Positions 8,596 to 17,868 are shown, counted from the first letter of the stretch. The stretch is 64,000 nt of DNA from Lysobacterales bacterium (GCA_015655335.1 JAATFF010000069.1:1-64000); one strand, 5' to 3'. The notes: a model not told the origin generated them from the letters alone. Numbers and translations: made by a program.

Positions 8596-11033
8596 GAGCG
8601 GGCTTCCGGTAAGGACGAGGCTGCCGGGCGCAGCAGGTTGGTGGTCAACGCGTGCCAGGCGCGGTCGAGCAGGTTTTCTTGCTGCGGCGGCAATTCGCGA
8701 ACGCGACCATTGGCGATGGCGCGCGCCAGCTCCTGCAGATTCATGACGTCGCTGCGCTGGCCCCGGCGATTGACGAACAGGCTGTTGCCCGACACCGGAG
8801 AAAACCACGCCAGTTTGCGTTGCGAGCTTTCGCCGGTGGCCGGATCGGTGAACTCGTACCAGCTGCCGAATGGCATCTGACGCAACCGGTTGTGAATGCG
8901 CGCCTCGCGCAAACCCAGGGGCGGTACGACCGCGGCGGTCGTGGGTTGAGGTGCTGCTTCGTGACCGCGGTGTTCGCCCAGGCGTTGACGCTGCTTCAGG
9001 CGCACGGCGAGATCCGTTGCGCTGGGGGTGTCCACGGTGCGCGGAGGCAGGGGCGGTTTTGGTTTCGGCGGCGCGGTTGCGGTGACGGGTTTGGGCGGTG
9101 CCGCTTCAACCGGTTTGTCGTCGACAGGTTGCTCGATCGCGGGCGTGGGCGTGTCTGCGGCAATCGGTTCAACGACATCCGCTTCGCCGACTGCGATGTT
9201 GGCGACGTCGGCTTCAGGTATGGCGAGGGTCGCGGCAACTGCTGCGGTGGCTTCGATGCCGATCAACCGCTGTGCGACCTGCTCGGCTTCATCGGCATGC
9301 ATGCCGATCTGCTGCAGGCCCGTCTCTACTTCGTGACGTAGCAACACGGGATCGTTGACCGGGAATTGCCCGAGCAATTGATCGGTGATGCGTAGTTGCT
9401 GACGGAATGGATCGCTGTTTTCGCCATGACGCAACAGATTCAGCGCCAGCACGTCGGTCCAGGCGCGTTCGAGCAAGGTACGCAGCAGTCCGCGAGGCGA
9501 AGCGACCGCAAAACGCTCGCTCATCAACTCGTCGGCGCGACGGCGCGCTTGCTCCAGTCGCTCGTGGCCTTGCATCGCTTCGACGTGGCGGCGCTCTGTG
9601 GTTTGCGCTTTGCGTGCCAGTTGGCCGAGGTGATGTTCGATGTCTGCCAAGAGGCTGGTGTAGAGACCGGCGCTGGGCGGTTCGTGTTGCGTGCGTTCGA
9701 CCAATTGGCTGAGTTTGGCCAGCAGCTGATGATCGGTTTCGCCGTTGGGTCCGTCGACCCAATCGTTGACGGTTTCGGCGAGTTTGCCAAGCACCTGGCG
9801 CGCCGGGTGTTCGCGTTGATTGAAAAAATCGCGATCGGTAACAGCCAGCCGCAGCATGGGCAGTTGCAGATTGCCCAGCAGTGCGCGTGCATCCTGGCCA
9901 TGATGCAGTTGCTGGGCAAGCTGCTCGAACAGCATGGTGACCAGTTCCACCGTGTCGCCTTGTTCGGTGCTTAGCTGCATGCGCGCGGTGCCTGGCGGCA
10001 ATCCTGCATTGAGCTGCAGCAGCAACTCCTCGTGCAGGAGCTGGGCGCTGCGCAGTTCGCGGCTGGTCTGATCGGTGACCTGGGCTACGTGTTGCTGTAA
10101 CGCCGAGAGCGCTGTCTGTAGTTCGTCCGGTGTTGCGGTGCGCCCGCCTGCCGTGGGTGCGGGACCCGCGTAAGCGTCCCGCTGGCGCGACAGCAGATCG
10201 CGCAACGTCTCCAGCACGGCGATGGGTTCGCTGCGCTGTTCGGTCGTCGCCGCAGCCGGTGGCGCAGCGGTAGCGGGAACGGCCGAAGGCGTTGCGCCGT
10301 GCGCGGGGCCGTGGGTGGGTCGCGAGGCCGGGAAAGCGCGCAGTTGCGGCAAGATGCCATCAGCCACGAGCTTGGCGTTGATACCTTCGTAGAGCGATGT
10401 CAGCGCTGCTCCGACACTGGTCTCGAAAACCTGCAACAAGATAAGCCGATGTTCGATCGGCAGATTCAACGGTTCGCTTGCTGCACGCAATAGCTGCGCG
10501 AGGCTCTGCGGCCCCGGCGGCAAGTCCTTGCCTTCCAGCGGTGCGCTGCCGACTAGCACGGCCAATCGATAGGAGAGTTCGGAGAGCACCGGGCCGTTGT
10601 GGGCTTCGTTGCGCGCGGCGAGTTTGTCGAGCGCAGCGGTCAATTCGTGTTCGGTACGATCGAGTAGGGTGAGCGATTGAAGTCCGAGCGGCTCATGCGC
10701 GTCATCGCCTTCGACATGGCCCATGTGTTCGAAGCTGTCGCGCAGGTGCAACGAGAACGACTGCATGAATGGCGTGCGTCCCTGTTGCGCCAGGTTGCGG
10801 CTATCGAAGCAGCGTTGTTGTTCAAGATGGTTGCGTGAACTTTCGGCCTGCTCGTAGAGACGTTTGTCGAAACGATCCAGGCACAGTCGCAGTGTCGGTT
10901 CTATCCACTGATCGCACAGCGTGCAGACGGCGTCGATAAGGTGGCGCGCGCGCGCGGGCATCTGGCCGTGATCGATACGGTCATGATGATCGTGGGCGGT
11001 AGATGGCGGACGCCCCCTTGATTCGACATCCAT
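8592..11033 (-). CDS. DUF1631 family protein
   Basis: A large (813 residues) cytoplasmic protein of the DUF1631 family, function unknown. The N-terminal part (residues about 30-250) is helical and contains the family features RHLIDAV and FMQSFSLHLRDSFEHMG. A central Ala/Pro-rich linker (residues about 240-300) and another before residue 700 (VTATAPPKPKPPLPPRTVDT) separate helical blocks. The C-terminus has LRQMPFGSWYEFTD, then RKLAWFSPVSGNSLFVNRRG, a beta-rich segment that to my eye resembles a PilZ-like barrel; this is inference. It is coupled by ATGA to a true PilZ protein, suggesting a c-di-GMP-related pathway, possibly surface motility. Confidence 0.8.
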   Translation of the reverse strand: MDVESRGRPPSTAHDHHDRIDHGQMPARARHLIDAVCTLCDQWIEPTLRLCLDRFDKRLYEQAESSRNHLEQQRCFDSRNLAQQGRTPFMQSFSLHLRDSFEHMGHVEGDDAHEPLGLQSLTLLDRTEHELTAALDKLAARNEAHNGPVLSELSYRLAVLVGSAPLEGKDLPPGPQSLAQLLRAASEPLNLPIEHRLILLQVFETSVGAALTSLYEGINAKLVADGILPQLRAFPASRPTHGPAHGATPSAVPATAAPPAAATTEQRSEPIAVLETLRDLLSRQRDAYAGPAPTAGGRTATPDELQTALSALQQHVAQVTDQTSRELRSAQLLHEELLLQLNAGLPPGTARMQLSTEQGDTVELVTMLFEQLAQQLHHGQDARALLGNLQLPMLRLAVTDRDFFNQREHPARQVLGKLAETVNDWVDGPNGETDHQLLAKLSQLVERTQHEPPSAGLYTSLLADIEHHLGQLARKAQTTERRHVEAMQGHERLEQARRRADELMSERFAVASPRGLLRTLLERAWTDVLALNLLRHGENSDPFRQQLRITDQLLGQFPVNDPVLLRHEVETGLQQIGMHADEAEQVAQRLIGIEATAAVAATLAIPEADVANIAVGEADVVEPIAADTPTPAIEQPVDDKPVEAAPPKPVTATAPPKPKPPLPPRTVDTPSATDLAVRLKQRQRLGEHRGHEAAPQPTTAAVVPPLGLREARIHNRLRQMPFGSWYEFTDPATGESSQRKLAWFSPVSGNSLFVNRRGQRSDVMNLQELARAIANGRVRELPPQQENLLDRAWHALTTNLLRPAASSLPEARS

Positions 11034-11108
11034 GACGCAGTTCCCAGTTATTCCCCGGCGATGAGTGTAAGCCGTTCACCGGTCGCCGTCATGGGGCGTC
11101 GCGGGTTT

Positions 11109-12272
11109 TTACGCCAGGAAGCTGGCGATCACGTCATTGAGGAAGCGCTGACCCAGGGGTGTCGTGGCCAGGCGCTCAGGATCGCTTTCCAGCCAACCTC
11201 GCCGCTGGCCGTCGGCTACCTGGGCGACGATGCGATCCAGCGGTAGCCCGGTACGGGCGATGAAATCGCCGACGGGAACCCCATCGATCAGCCGTAACGC
11301 GTTGAGCATGTACTCGAACGGAAGCTCCGCACTGGTGACCTCCGCATGGCCGCCGATGCGCGGCAAGCCGCCACCAGCCTCGAGATAGGCGTTTGGATGG
11401 CGCGTCTTCCAACGGCGCAAAACCTGTTGCCGGGAGGCATCTGTCACTTTTCCGTGCGCGCCGGCGCCGATGCCCAGGTAATCGCCGAACTGCCAGTAAT
11501 TGAGGTTGTGCTCGCACTGACGATCCGGCTTGGCGTAGGCGGAGATTTCGTATTGCGCATACCCGGCCTCGGCCAGGCGTACCTCGCAGGCTTCCTGCAT
11601 GGTCCAGGCTGCATCGTCGTCCGGCAGTGGCGGAGGATGCGCGGCAAAAGCCGTGTTGGGCTCCAGGGTGAGCTGGTAATGCGAGATATGTGTCGGTTGC
11701 AGTGCCACCGCGCGATCCACGTCGGCCAAGGCGCCCGGGAGCGATTGCTCGGGCAGGGCGTACATCAGATCGAGGTTGATGTTGTCCACGCCGGCATCTT
11801 GTGCCGACTTCACCGCGGCTTCTGCTTCAGCGGCCGAATGGATGCGGCCCAGGCGTTTGAGCTTGTCGTCGTCAAAGCTCTGAATGCCGAAAGAGATGCG
11901 ATTGATACCGGCGTCAAGGTAACCGTCGAAACGCCCGTGTTCGACCGTGCCGGGATTGGTTTCCAGAGTGATTTCGCAGTGGTCTGCAAACGATAGACGA
12001 GTGCGCGCGCCATCGAGGAAGCGGGCGATCAGTTCCGGCGCAAAAAGGCTGGGCGTGCCGCCACCGAAGAACACGCTGACGATACGCCGATCATGCAGCG
12101 CGCTACCGAAGTCGGTGCGATCGGCATCGAGATCGGCCAGCAGCGCATCCACGTAAGCCGCGTACGGTGGTTCGCCGCGCAGGCCGTGCGAGTTGAAATC
12201 GCAGTACGGGCACTTTTTTACGCACCACGGCATGTGGACATACAGCGCCAGCGGTGGAGCGATCAATGCCAT
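11109..12272 (-). CDS. hemW: Radical SAM haem chaperone HemW
   Basis: 387-residue radical SAM protein. The iron-sulphur motif CxxxCxxC lies at C17, C21 and C24 (PWCVKKCPYCDFNSHG), with the extra family residue in CDFNSHG. FFGGGTPSLF is the SAM-binding glycine motif. The C-terminal HemN_C domain is present (residues about 300-380). Such proteins were long misannotated as coproporphyrinogen oxidase; HemW binds haem and delivers it to respiratory proteins, and lacks the extra N-terminal residues of HemN. It ends the rph-rdgB-hemW operon, starting 10 bp after rdgB. The bd oxidase encoded nearby needs haem, but no direct link is claimed. Confidence 0.92.
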   Translation of the reverse strand: MALIAPPLALYVHMPWCVKKCPYCDFNSHGLRGEPPYAAYVDALLADLDADRTDFGSALHDRRIVSVFFGGGTPSLFAPELIARFLDGARTRLSFADHCEITLETNPGTVEHGRFDGYLDAGINRISFGIQSFDDDKLKRLGRIHSAAEAEAAVKSAQDAGVDNINLDLMYALPEQSLPGALADVDRAVALQPTHISHYQLTLEPNTAFAAHPPPLPDDDAAWTMQEACEVRLAEAGYAQYEISAYAKPDRQCEHNLNYWQFGDYLGIGAGAHGKVTDASRQQVLRRWKTRHPNAYLEAGGGLPRIGGHAEVTSAELPFEYMLNALRLIDGVPVGDFIARTGLPLDRIVAQVADGQRRGWLESDPERLATTPLGQRFLNDVIASFLA

Positions 12273-12282
12273 GACATTCGAT

Positions 12283-12882
12283 TCAAACGTGCAACTCGGC
12301 GATGCGTGCGTGGAGCTGCGCCATGGCCTGTGCCCGGTGACTCAAGCGGTTTTTCACCGTTGGATCCAATTCGGCGGCGCTGAGCAATTGGTCGTGCGGC
12401 AAAAACAGTGGGTCGTAACCGAAGCCGTGGGTGCCGCGAGGTGTTTCGAGGACGCGACCGTGCCAGCGGCCTTCCGCGATCAAGGGGGCCGGATCGTCGG
12501 CATGCCAAAGCAACGCGAGGACGCTGATAAAGAATGCGCTGCGTTGCGCTGACGGTACGCCATCGAGCTCGCGCAACAACCGCGTGTTGTTGGCGGCGGT
12601 GTCACCGTGCGCGCCGCTGTAGCGCGCGGAATAGAGGCCGGGTGCGCCACGCAAATGCGCCACGCAAAGTCCGGAATCGTCGGCCAGCGCGGGAAGGCCC
12701 GTCGCCTGCGATGCATGACGTGCCTTGAGGAGTGCGTTCTCCACGAAGGTGAGTCCGGTTTCCTCGGCATCCTCGACGCCCAGTTCTGCCTGCGGCACCA
12801 CTTCGAACTGGCTGTCGGCGAGCAATGCGTTGAACTCAGCCAATTTGCCGCGGTTGCTGCTGGCCAGCACGATGCGCTGCAT
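12283..12882 (-). CDS. rdgB: XTP/dITP diphosphatase RdgB (HAM1 family)
   Basis: Hydrolyses non-canonical purine nucleotides (dITP, XTP) to the monophosphate, keeping deaminated bases out of DNA. 199 residues, as in E. coli (197). The N-terminal ASSNRGKLAEF holds the substrate-binding Ser/Asn/Lys, ADDSGLCVAHLRGAPGLYSARYSG is the catalytic core, and GFGYDPLF the third family motif. The start is set at MQRIVLASSN, 1 bp after the rph stop; the in-frame upstream extension is rph sequence read in another frame and lacks homology. It is part of the rph-rdgB-hemW operon. Confidence 0.95.
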   Translation of the reverse strand: MQRIVLASSNRGKLAEFNALLADSQFEVVPQAELGVEDAEETGLTFVENALLKARHASQATGLPALADDSGLCVAHLRGAPGLYSARYSGAHGDTAANNTRLLRELDGVPSAQRSAFFISVLALLWHADDPAPLIAEGRWHGRVLETPRGTHGFGYDPLFLPHDQLLSAAELDPTVKNRLSHRAQAMAQLHARIAELHV

Positions 12883-12883
12883 A

Positions 12884-13612
12884 TCAGCTTTCCAACGCCG
12901 CGCGCTGTAGCACGACCAGCTCGGCGATGCCTTTTTCCGCCAGATTGAGCATGGCGTCCATTTCATCGCGACGGAACGCATGGCCTTCCGCGGTGCCTTG
13001 TACTTCAATGAAACCGCCGCCGTCGTTCATCACGACATTCATGTCGGTGTCGCAGTTGGAATCTTCGGCGTAGTCGAGGTCGAGTACGGGCATGCCCTGA
13101 TAAACGCCGACCGACACGGCGGCTATCGCGCCAATGATCGGATTGCGACGCAGGTTTTCGCGCTTCATGAGCAGGTTCACCGCGTCGACCAATGCGACAT
13201 AGGCGCCAGTGATTGCCGCCGTGCGCGTGCCGCCATCGGCCTGCAGTACGTCGCAGTCCAGGGTGATGACGCGTTCGCCCAGGGCCTGACGATCGACGCA
13301 GGCGCGCAGGCTGCGGCCGATCAGTCGCTGGATTTCCATGGTGCGGCCGCCCTGACTGCCGCGCGTAGCCTCGCGCTGGGTGCGGCTGGAGGTGGCGCGC
13401 GGGAGCATGCCGTATTCGGCCGTCACCCAGCCTTCGCCCTTGCCGCGCAGCCACGGTGGCAGGCGGTCCTCGACGCTGGCGGTGCACAGCACACGGGTGT
13501 CGCCGAAAGCGATCAGGACGGAACCTTCGGCGTGGCGGGTGTAATGGCGCTCAATAGTGATGCTGCGCAATTGATCGCCGGCGCGGCCGCTCGGGCGGGA
13601 CACTGTGGTCAT
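12884..13612 (-). CDS. rph: Ribonuclease PH
   Basis: Phosphorolytic 3'-5' exoribonuclease that trims tRNA 3' ends; forms a hexameric ring. 242 residues, the usual size (E. coli 238). Visible signatures: [20 protein letters not shown] at the N-terminus, [52 protein letters not shown] and [19 protein letters not shown], which covers the phosphate and metal sites. It is first in the minus-strand operon with rdgB and hemW and is divergent from yicC across a 74-bp gap. The reading frame is intact, unlike the frameshifted rph of E. coli K-12. Confidence 0.96.
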   Translation of the reverse strand: MTTVSRPSGRAGDQLRSITIERHYTRHAEGSVLIAFGDTRVLCTASVEDRLPPWLRGKGEGWVTAEYGMLPRATSSRTQREATRGSQGGRTMEIQRLIGRSLRACVDRQALGERVITLDCDVLQADGGTRTAAITGAYVALVDAVNLLMKRENLRRNPIIGAIAAVSVGVYQGMPVLDLDYAEDSNCDTDMNVVMNDGGGFIEVQGTAEGHAFRRDEMDAMLNLAEKGIAELVVLQRAALES

Positions 13613-13686
13613 AAAGCTCGGTTGGGCAAGTGAGGGCGGGACAGTTTACCATTGCCCCCTTTCATCATCGTCCAGGGCCGGCTTCC

Positions 13687-14544
13687 ATGATCCGCAGCAT
13701 GACTGCCTACGCCTCTGCCGAGGCCGTCACCCCAGCCGGGGCGTTGACCTGCGAATTGCGCACGGTCAATCATCGTTACCTGGAGCTAAGCCCCCGTCTT
13801 CCCGAGGAACTGCGCAGTTTCGAGTCGGTGTTGCGCGAGCGGATCGCGGCCAAGCTTTCGCGCGGCAAAGTGGATGTCACGGTGCGCCGAGGCGAATCGC
13901 GTAGCGAATCGTTCCAGGTGGATAGCACCATGCTGGGGCGGTTGTCCGAGCTGGCGCTGGATATGGAAGGCCGCTTTCCGCGCATGCGGATCGAATTCAC
14001 CGAATTGCTGCGCTTCCCCGGTGTGCTGCAGCATGCGGAGGTCGATCAGGATGCCCAGCAAGCGGCGCTGCTGATCGTGCTCGATCGTGCCTTGGATACG
14101 CTCACCGCCACACGCGAGCGCGAGGGCGCCAAGCTGGCCGATATCCTGCGTGAGAAGCTGGATAGCATCGAGCGCATCGTGACCGATGTCCGCGGCTGGA
14201 TGCCCGAGATCCGCATCGCCCTGCGCGCGCGGCTCGAATCGCGTTTGGCCGATCTCAAGCAGCCGGTCGATCCCGGTCGGCTCGAGCAAGAGTTGCTGTT
14301 GCAGGTCACCCGCTCTGACGTGGACGAGGAATTGGACCGCCTCAGCACGCATATCAGCGAAACGCGCCGTGTGCTGGGCTTGCAGGAACCGGTAGGACGC
14401 CGGCTGGATTTCCTGATGCAGGAATTCAATCGCGAGGCGAATACGCTGGGCTCCAAGTCTGTCGATGCGCGCAGCACGAATGCAGCGGTGGAGCTGAAGG
14501 TATTGATCGAGCAAATGCGCGAGCAGGTGCAGAACATCGAATGA
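13687..14544 (+). CDS. yicC: YicC family endoribonuclease-like protein
   Basis: 285-residue cytoplasmic protein. The N-terminus MIRSMTAYASAEA and the segment TVNHRYLELSPRLPEELR are the YicC_N family hallmarks; the C-terminal DUF1732 region includes LDFLMQEFNREANTLGSKS and LKVLIEQMREQVQNIE. In E. coli YicC has been linked to decay of the small RNA RyhB and to RNase activity. The start is at the ATG preceding IRSMTAY; upstream in-frame sequence has no family match. It is divergent from rph and precedes gmk by 96 bp, an arrangement common in gammaproteobacteria. Confidence 0.93.
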   Translation: MIRSMTAYASAEAVTPAGALTCELRTVNHRYLELSPRLPEELRSFESVLRERIAAKLSRGKVDVTVRRGESRSESFQVDSTMLGRLSELALDMEGRFPRMRIEFTELLRFPGVLQHAEVDQDAQQAALLIVLDRALDTLTATREREGAKLADILREKLDSIERIVTDVRGWMPEIRIALRARLESRLADLKQPVDPGRLEQELLLQVTRSDVDEELDRLSTHISETRRVLGLQEPVGRRLDFLMQEFNREANTLGSKSVDARSTNAAVELKVLIEQMREQVQNIE

Positions 14545-14598
14545 GTGCGAGCATGCCAAGACGTCTGCGCACTGTTGCAGTCCTGCGCAAGCCGCGAA

Positions 14599-14621
14599 CC
14601 CTCTCCCCGGTCGGGAGAGGG
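14599..14621. repeat. Short palindromic hairpin between yicC and gmk
   Basis: Perfect 9-bp inverted repeat (ccctctccc paired with gggagaggg) around a 5-base loop. The C/T-G/A purity of the arms resembles dispersed palindromes that I recall from xanthomonad genomes. There is no T tract, so a terminator is unlikely; it may act as an mRNA processing or stabilising hairpin. No second copy was noticed in this window. Confidence 0.55.
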
Positions 14622-14640
14622 GGCTGTGGAGCTTCGCGGC

Positions 14641-15267
14641 ATGACTGATACGAGCGGCACGCTATTTATTGTTGCCGCGCCATCGGGTGCGGGAAAATCC
14701 ACGCTGGTGAACGCGCTGCTTGAGCGCGAGCCGGGCATTTCGCTGTCAGTCTCCCACACCACGCGGCCGCCTCGGACCGGCGAACAATACGGTCGCCATT
14801 ACTACTTCGTCGAACGCGCCGAGTTCGAGCGCGAGGTCGCCGAAGGCATTTTTCTCGAACATGCCGAAGTGCACGGGAATTTCTACGGTACCTCGCGTAC
14901 GACCGTGCAGAATCTTTTGCAGCAGGGACGCGATGTGTTGCTGGAGATCGATTGGCAGGGTGCCGCGCAAATTCGCAAGGCCAAGCCCGATTGCGTGAGC
15001 GTCTTCATCCTGCCGCCATCGCGGACGGAGCTGGAGCGTCGCTTGCGCGGCCGCGGGTCGGACAGTGCCGAAGTGATCGAACGGCGATTGCGCAATTCGC
15101 GCGGCGAGATCGCTCACGCCCCCGAGTTCGATTACATCATCGTCAACGACCGGTTCGAGGAGGCCTTGGACAGCCTCCAGGCGATCGTTCGGGCGGTCCG
15201 TCAGCGCAGCGAACTGCAGTGTCAGCGGCACGAGATATTAATAAAGGTACTGCTGGCGGAAGCATGA
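14641..15267 (+). CDS. gmk: Guanylate kinase
   Basis: Converts GMP and ATP to GDP and ADP. 208 residues, the family size. The P-loop is APSGAGKST near residues 11-19; the GMP-binding region has SVSHTTRPPRTGEQYGRHYYF, and EIDWQGAAQIRK and IERRLRNSRGEI follow in order. The start is at MTDTSGTLF because the upstream in-frame GTG at 14545 would add 32 residues that run through the palindromic hairpin and have no family match. In related genomes gmk is followed directly by rpoZ-spoT; here the mla genes intervene. Confidence 0.96.
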   Translation: MTDTSGTLFIVAAPSGAGKSTLVNALLEREPGISLSVSHTTRPPRTGEQYGRHYYFVERAEFEREVAEGIFLEHAEVHGNFYGTSRTTVQNLLQQGRDVLLEIDWQGAAQIRKAKPDCVSVFILPPSRTELERRLRGRGSDSAEVIERRLRNSRGEIAHAPEFDYIIVNDRFEEALDSLQAIVRAVRQRSELQCQRHEILIKVLLAEA

Positions 15268-15351
15268 GTTCGTACGATTACTGTACTGAGCCGGATAGCA
15301 TTACTTCCCCACTTCAGCTAACTTGAACACTTTCCCCGCCTTCCATTGCCC

Positions 15352-16188
15352 ATGACCGACGCCGTCCACGCCAAGCCCGACGATCGCACCCTGGTGCGCA
15401 TTCGTGGCCTAACCACGGTGCTCAACGGCAAAACCGTGTTCAACGCACTGGATCTGGATATTCCGCGGGGCAAGGTGACGGCCATCATGGGCCCCAGCGG
15501 TACCGGCAAAACCACCTTGCTCAAGCACATCACCGGGCAAATGCGCGGGGATGCGGGCGAGGTGCGGGTGGACGGACTGAACGTGTCGGAACTGGCGCGC
15601 GATGAGCTTTTTGCCTTGCGCGAACGGATCGGATACCTGTTCCAGAATTCCGCGTTGCTGACCGACTTCGACGTATTCGAAAACGTGGCTTTTCCGCTAC
15701 GCCAGCATACGAAGCTGCCGGAAGTGCTGATCCGCAATATCGTGCTGACAAAGCTGCAGGCAGTGGGTTTGCGCGGTGCGGCGCCGCTTTTGCCCAGCGA
15801 GCTATCGGGCGGTATGGCGCGACGTGTCGCGCTGGCGCGCGCGATCGTGTTCGATCCGATGCTCATCTTGTACGACGAACCATTCGTGGGCCTGGATCCG
15901 ATTGCGCTCAACCAGGTGCTTAAGCTGATCCGCACCCTCAACGAAACGCTCGGCATCACCAGCGTGCTGGTGGCGCATGAGTTGGAGGCGATCAAGCACG
16001 TGGCCGACCATATTTACCTGATCGCCAACGGCAAAATCGTGGCACAGGGCGATCCCAATACGATTGCCAGCGACGGCTCGTCGTGGACGCGACAGGTCTT
16101 AGGCGGCGAAGCGGATGGCCCGGTGCCATTCCAATATCCCGCTGGGGATTACGCGCAGGCGCTCGGTTTCAAGCAAGGTGCCGCATGA
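15352..16188 (+). CDS. mlaF: Phospholipid ABC transporter ATPase MlaF
   Basis: ATPase of the Mla system, which moves phospholipids between inner and outer membranes and keeps the outer leaflet asymmetric. 278 residues. Walker A GPSGTGKTT (residues about 46-54), signature LSGGMARRVALARAI, Walker B LILYDEPFVGLDP and switch His in VLVAHELEAI are all intact. The LSGGM (rather than LSGGQ) signature is typical of MlaF. The ATG at 15352 is used; a TTG two codons earlier is possible. mlaE starts in the stop codon (ATGA overlap). An 84-bp gap separates it from gmk, so it may have its own promoter, which I could not identify. Confidence 0.93.
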   Translation: MTDAVHAKPDDRTLVRIRGLTTVLNGKTVFNALDLDIPRGKVTAIMGPSGTGKTTLLKHITGQMRGDAGEVRVDGLNVSELARDELFALRERIGYLFQNSALLTDFDVFENVAFPLRQHTKLPEVLIRNIVLTKLQAVGLRGAAPLLPSELSGGMARRVALARAIVFDPMLILYDEPFVGLDPIALNQVLKLIRTLNETLGITSVLVAHELEAIKHVADHIYLIANGKIVAQGDPNTIASDGSSWTRQVLGGEADGPVPFQYPAGDYAQALGFKQGAA

Positions 16189-16958
16189 ACACACGGGTCG
16201 ATCACGGCAATAGCGTGACGCAGTCGCTGGCCCAAATTGGCGCTTGCGGACTGTTCCTGTTGCGGATTCTCGCCGCGATTCCGCTGAGCTTGCGCCATGT
16301 GCGCGAGACGGTGCGCCAGCTGTGGTTCGTCGGCGCGATGAGCCTCACCATCATCATGGTCTGCGGGCTGTTCGTGGGCATGGTGCTGGGCTTGCAGCTT
16401 TATCACGTGCTGGCCATCTTCGGCGGTACTTCCGCCAGCGGATCGGTGGTCGCACTGGCCATCTATCGCGAGCTGGGACCGGTGGTGACCGCGTTGTTGT
16501 TCGCCGGTCGCGCCGGTACCTCCATGACGGCGGAAATCGGCCTGATGCGCGCCACCGATCAAATCGCCGCGATGGAAATGATGGCGGTCGATCCCATCGC
16601 CTATGTCGCCACGCCGCGCTTTCTGGCCGGCCTGATCGCTATGCCCTTGCTGTGCTGCGTGTTCTGCGCCATGGGCATCTTTGGCGGCCATTTGGTCGGC
16701 GTGAACTGGCTGGGCGTGGACAACGGCACCTTTTGGTCGAACATGACATCCAGCGTGGATGTATGGCAGGACGTGATCAACGGCGTGATCTGGAAGAGCA
16801 CGGCGTTCGGCGCCGTGGTTTCGCTGATCGCGGTGTTTCAGGGCTACACCACGCCGCCAACCAGCGAAGGCGTGGCGTATGCCACGACCCGTACAGTGGT
16901 GGCCTCGTCGATCGCCATTCTTTCGTTGGACTTCGTGCTCACTGCTTTCTTGATGTGA
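16185..16958 (+). CDS. mlaE: Phospholipid ABC transporter permease MlaE
   Basis: Integral membrane permease of 257 residues. Family motifs include GLFVGMVLGLQLYHVLAIFG, ELGPVVTALLFAGRAGTSMTAEIGLMRATDQIAAMEMM (residues about 103-140) and GFQGYTT-like FQGYTTPPTSEGVAYATTRTVV. Five to six transmembrane helices are apparent. With MlaF it forms the inner-membrane core on which the MlaD ring sits. The start overlaps the mlaF stop; a longer in-frame reading would overlap mlaF by over 100 bases and is rejected. mlaD follows after 37 bp. Confidence 0.93.
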   Translation: MNTRVDHGNSVTQSLAQIGACGLFLLRILAAIPLSLRHVRETVRQLWFVGAMSLTIIMVCGLFVGMVLGLQLYHVLAIFGGTSASGSVVALAIYRELGPVVTALLFAGRAGTSMTAEIGLMRATDQIAAMEMMAVDPIAYVATPRFLAGLIAMPLLCCVFCAMGIFGGHLVGVNWLGVDNGTFWSNMTSSVDVWQDVINGVIWKSTAFGAVVSLIAVFQGYTTPPTSEGVAYATTRTVVASSIAILSLDFVLTAFLM

Positions 16959-16995
16959 CCATCATGACTAATTGTTTCTTTTTGAGGACTTCGCC

Positions 16996-17868
16996 GTGAG
17001 CCAGAGAAAATCCTACGCCGTCGGCACCGGTATGTTCATCGTGCTCGGCTTTGCCGCGTTGGCTTATCTCGCTACCCAGACGTCGTCGATTGCCAATAAT
17101 CATCAAGGCAGCAGCTACAAGGTCGATGCGCAGTTCGCCAACATCGGTCAGCTGAAAGAGCGTGCGCCGGTGAAAGTGGCGGGCGTGCGCGTGGGGCAAG
17201 TGCAATCCATCACGCTGGAGCCGGGCAAGGACGTGGCGGACGTCACCTTGTCCATCGACAACAAGTACGCGCAGATCCCGACCGATTCCGTGGCGATCAT
17301 CTACACCAGCGGTTTACTGGGCGATCAATACGTGGGCATCCAGTTCGGCGGCGCGAAAACGTATGTGGCGGACGGCGGCCATTTTGGCTTGACTAAGTCC
17401 ACCCAGCCGCTGGAAGAAATGCTCGGCAAGTTCCTGGGCGGCGGCGGTGCAGCCGATGCCATTGGCGGCACCTACACGGTGAAGGCGAACTTCACCAATG
17501 TGGGCACGCTGGCCGTGGGCGCACCCGTGAAAATGGCCGGCGTGGCCATCGGCAGCGTGGCTTCCGTCAAGGCAGACCCGGTCAAGCTCGATGCGCTGGT
17601 GACGCTGGACATCGACAAAAAGTACAACCAGATCCCTGACGATTCGGCTGTTTCGATATTCACCAGTGGTTTGATCGGTAGCCAGTATGTTGCGATCCAG
17701 CCTGGCGGTTCGCCCAATTCCCTCAAGGATGGCGATCAGCTGGTTCTGACGCAGTCGGCGATGCAGCTGGAAGATTTGATCGGCAAGTTCCTGGTCAATG
17801 GTTCGTCCAACAGCGGAAGCAACGCGGGCAGTAACGGTTCATCCAATTCCCCTGCCGGCAAGCATTGA
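16996..17868 (+). CDS. mlaD: MlaD with two tandem MCE domains
   Basis: Periplasmic lipid-binding component anchored by one N-terminal helix (residues about 9-31, TGMFIVLGFAALAYLA). Canonical MlaD has about 180 residues and one MCE domain; this one has 290 and two. Residues 41-147 and 160-266 align end to end without net gaps, 119 residues apart; by eye about 56 of 107 positions are identical. Each copy has APVK.AGV..G.V, a KY.QIP.DS strand and TSGL.G.QYV.IQ.GG, then a helix ending GKFL. A Ser/Asn/Gly-rich tail of about 24 residues follows. The GTG start is chosen because gagga lies 8 bp upstream; family similarity starts there. Confidence 0.92.
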   Translation: MSQRKSYAVGTGMFIVLGFAALAYLATQTSSIANNHQGSSYKVDAQFANIGQLKERAPVKVAGVRVGQVQSITLEPGKDVADVTLSIDNKYAQIPTDSVAIIYTSGLLGDQYVGIQFGGAKTYVADGGHFGLTKSTQPLEEMLGKFLGGGGAADAIGGTYTVKANFTNVGTLAVGAPVKMAGVAIGSVASVKADPVKLDALVTLDIDKKYNQIPDDSAVSIFTSGLIGSQYVAIQPGGSPNSLKDGDQLVLTQSAMQLEDLIGKFLVNGSSNSGSNAGSNGSSNSPAGKH

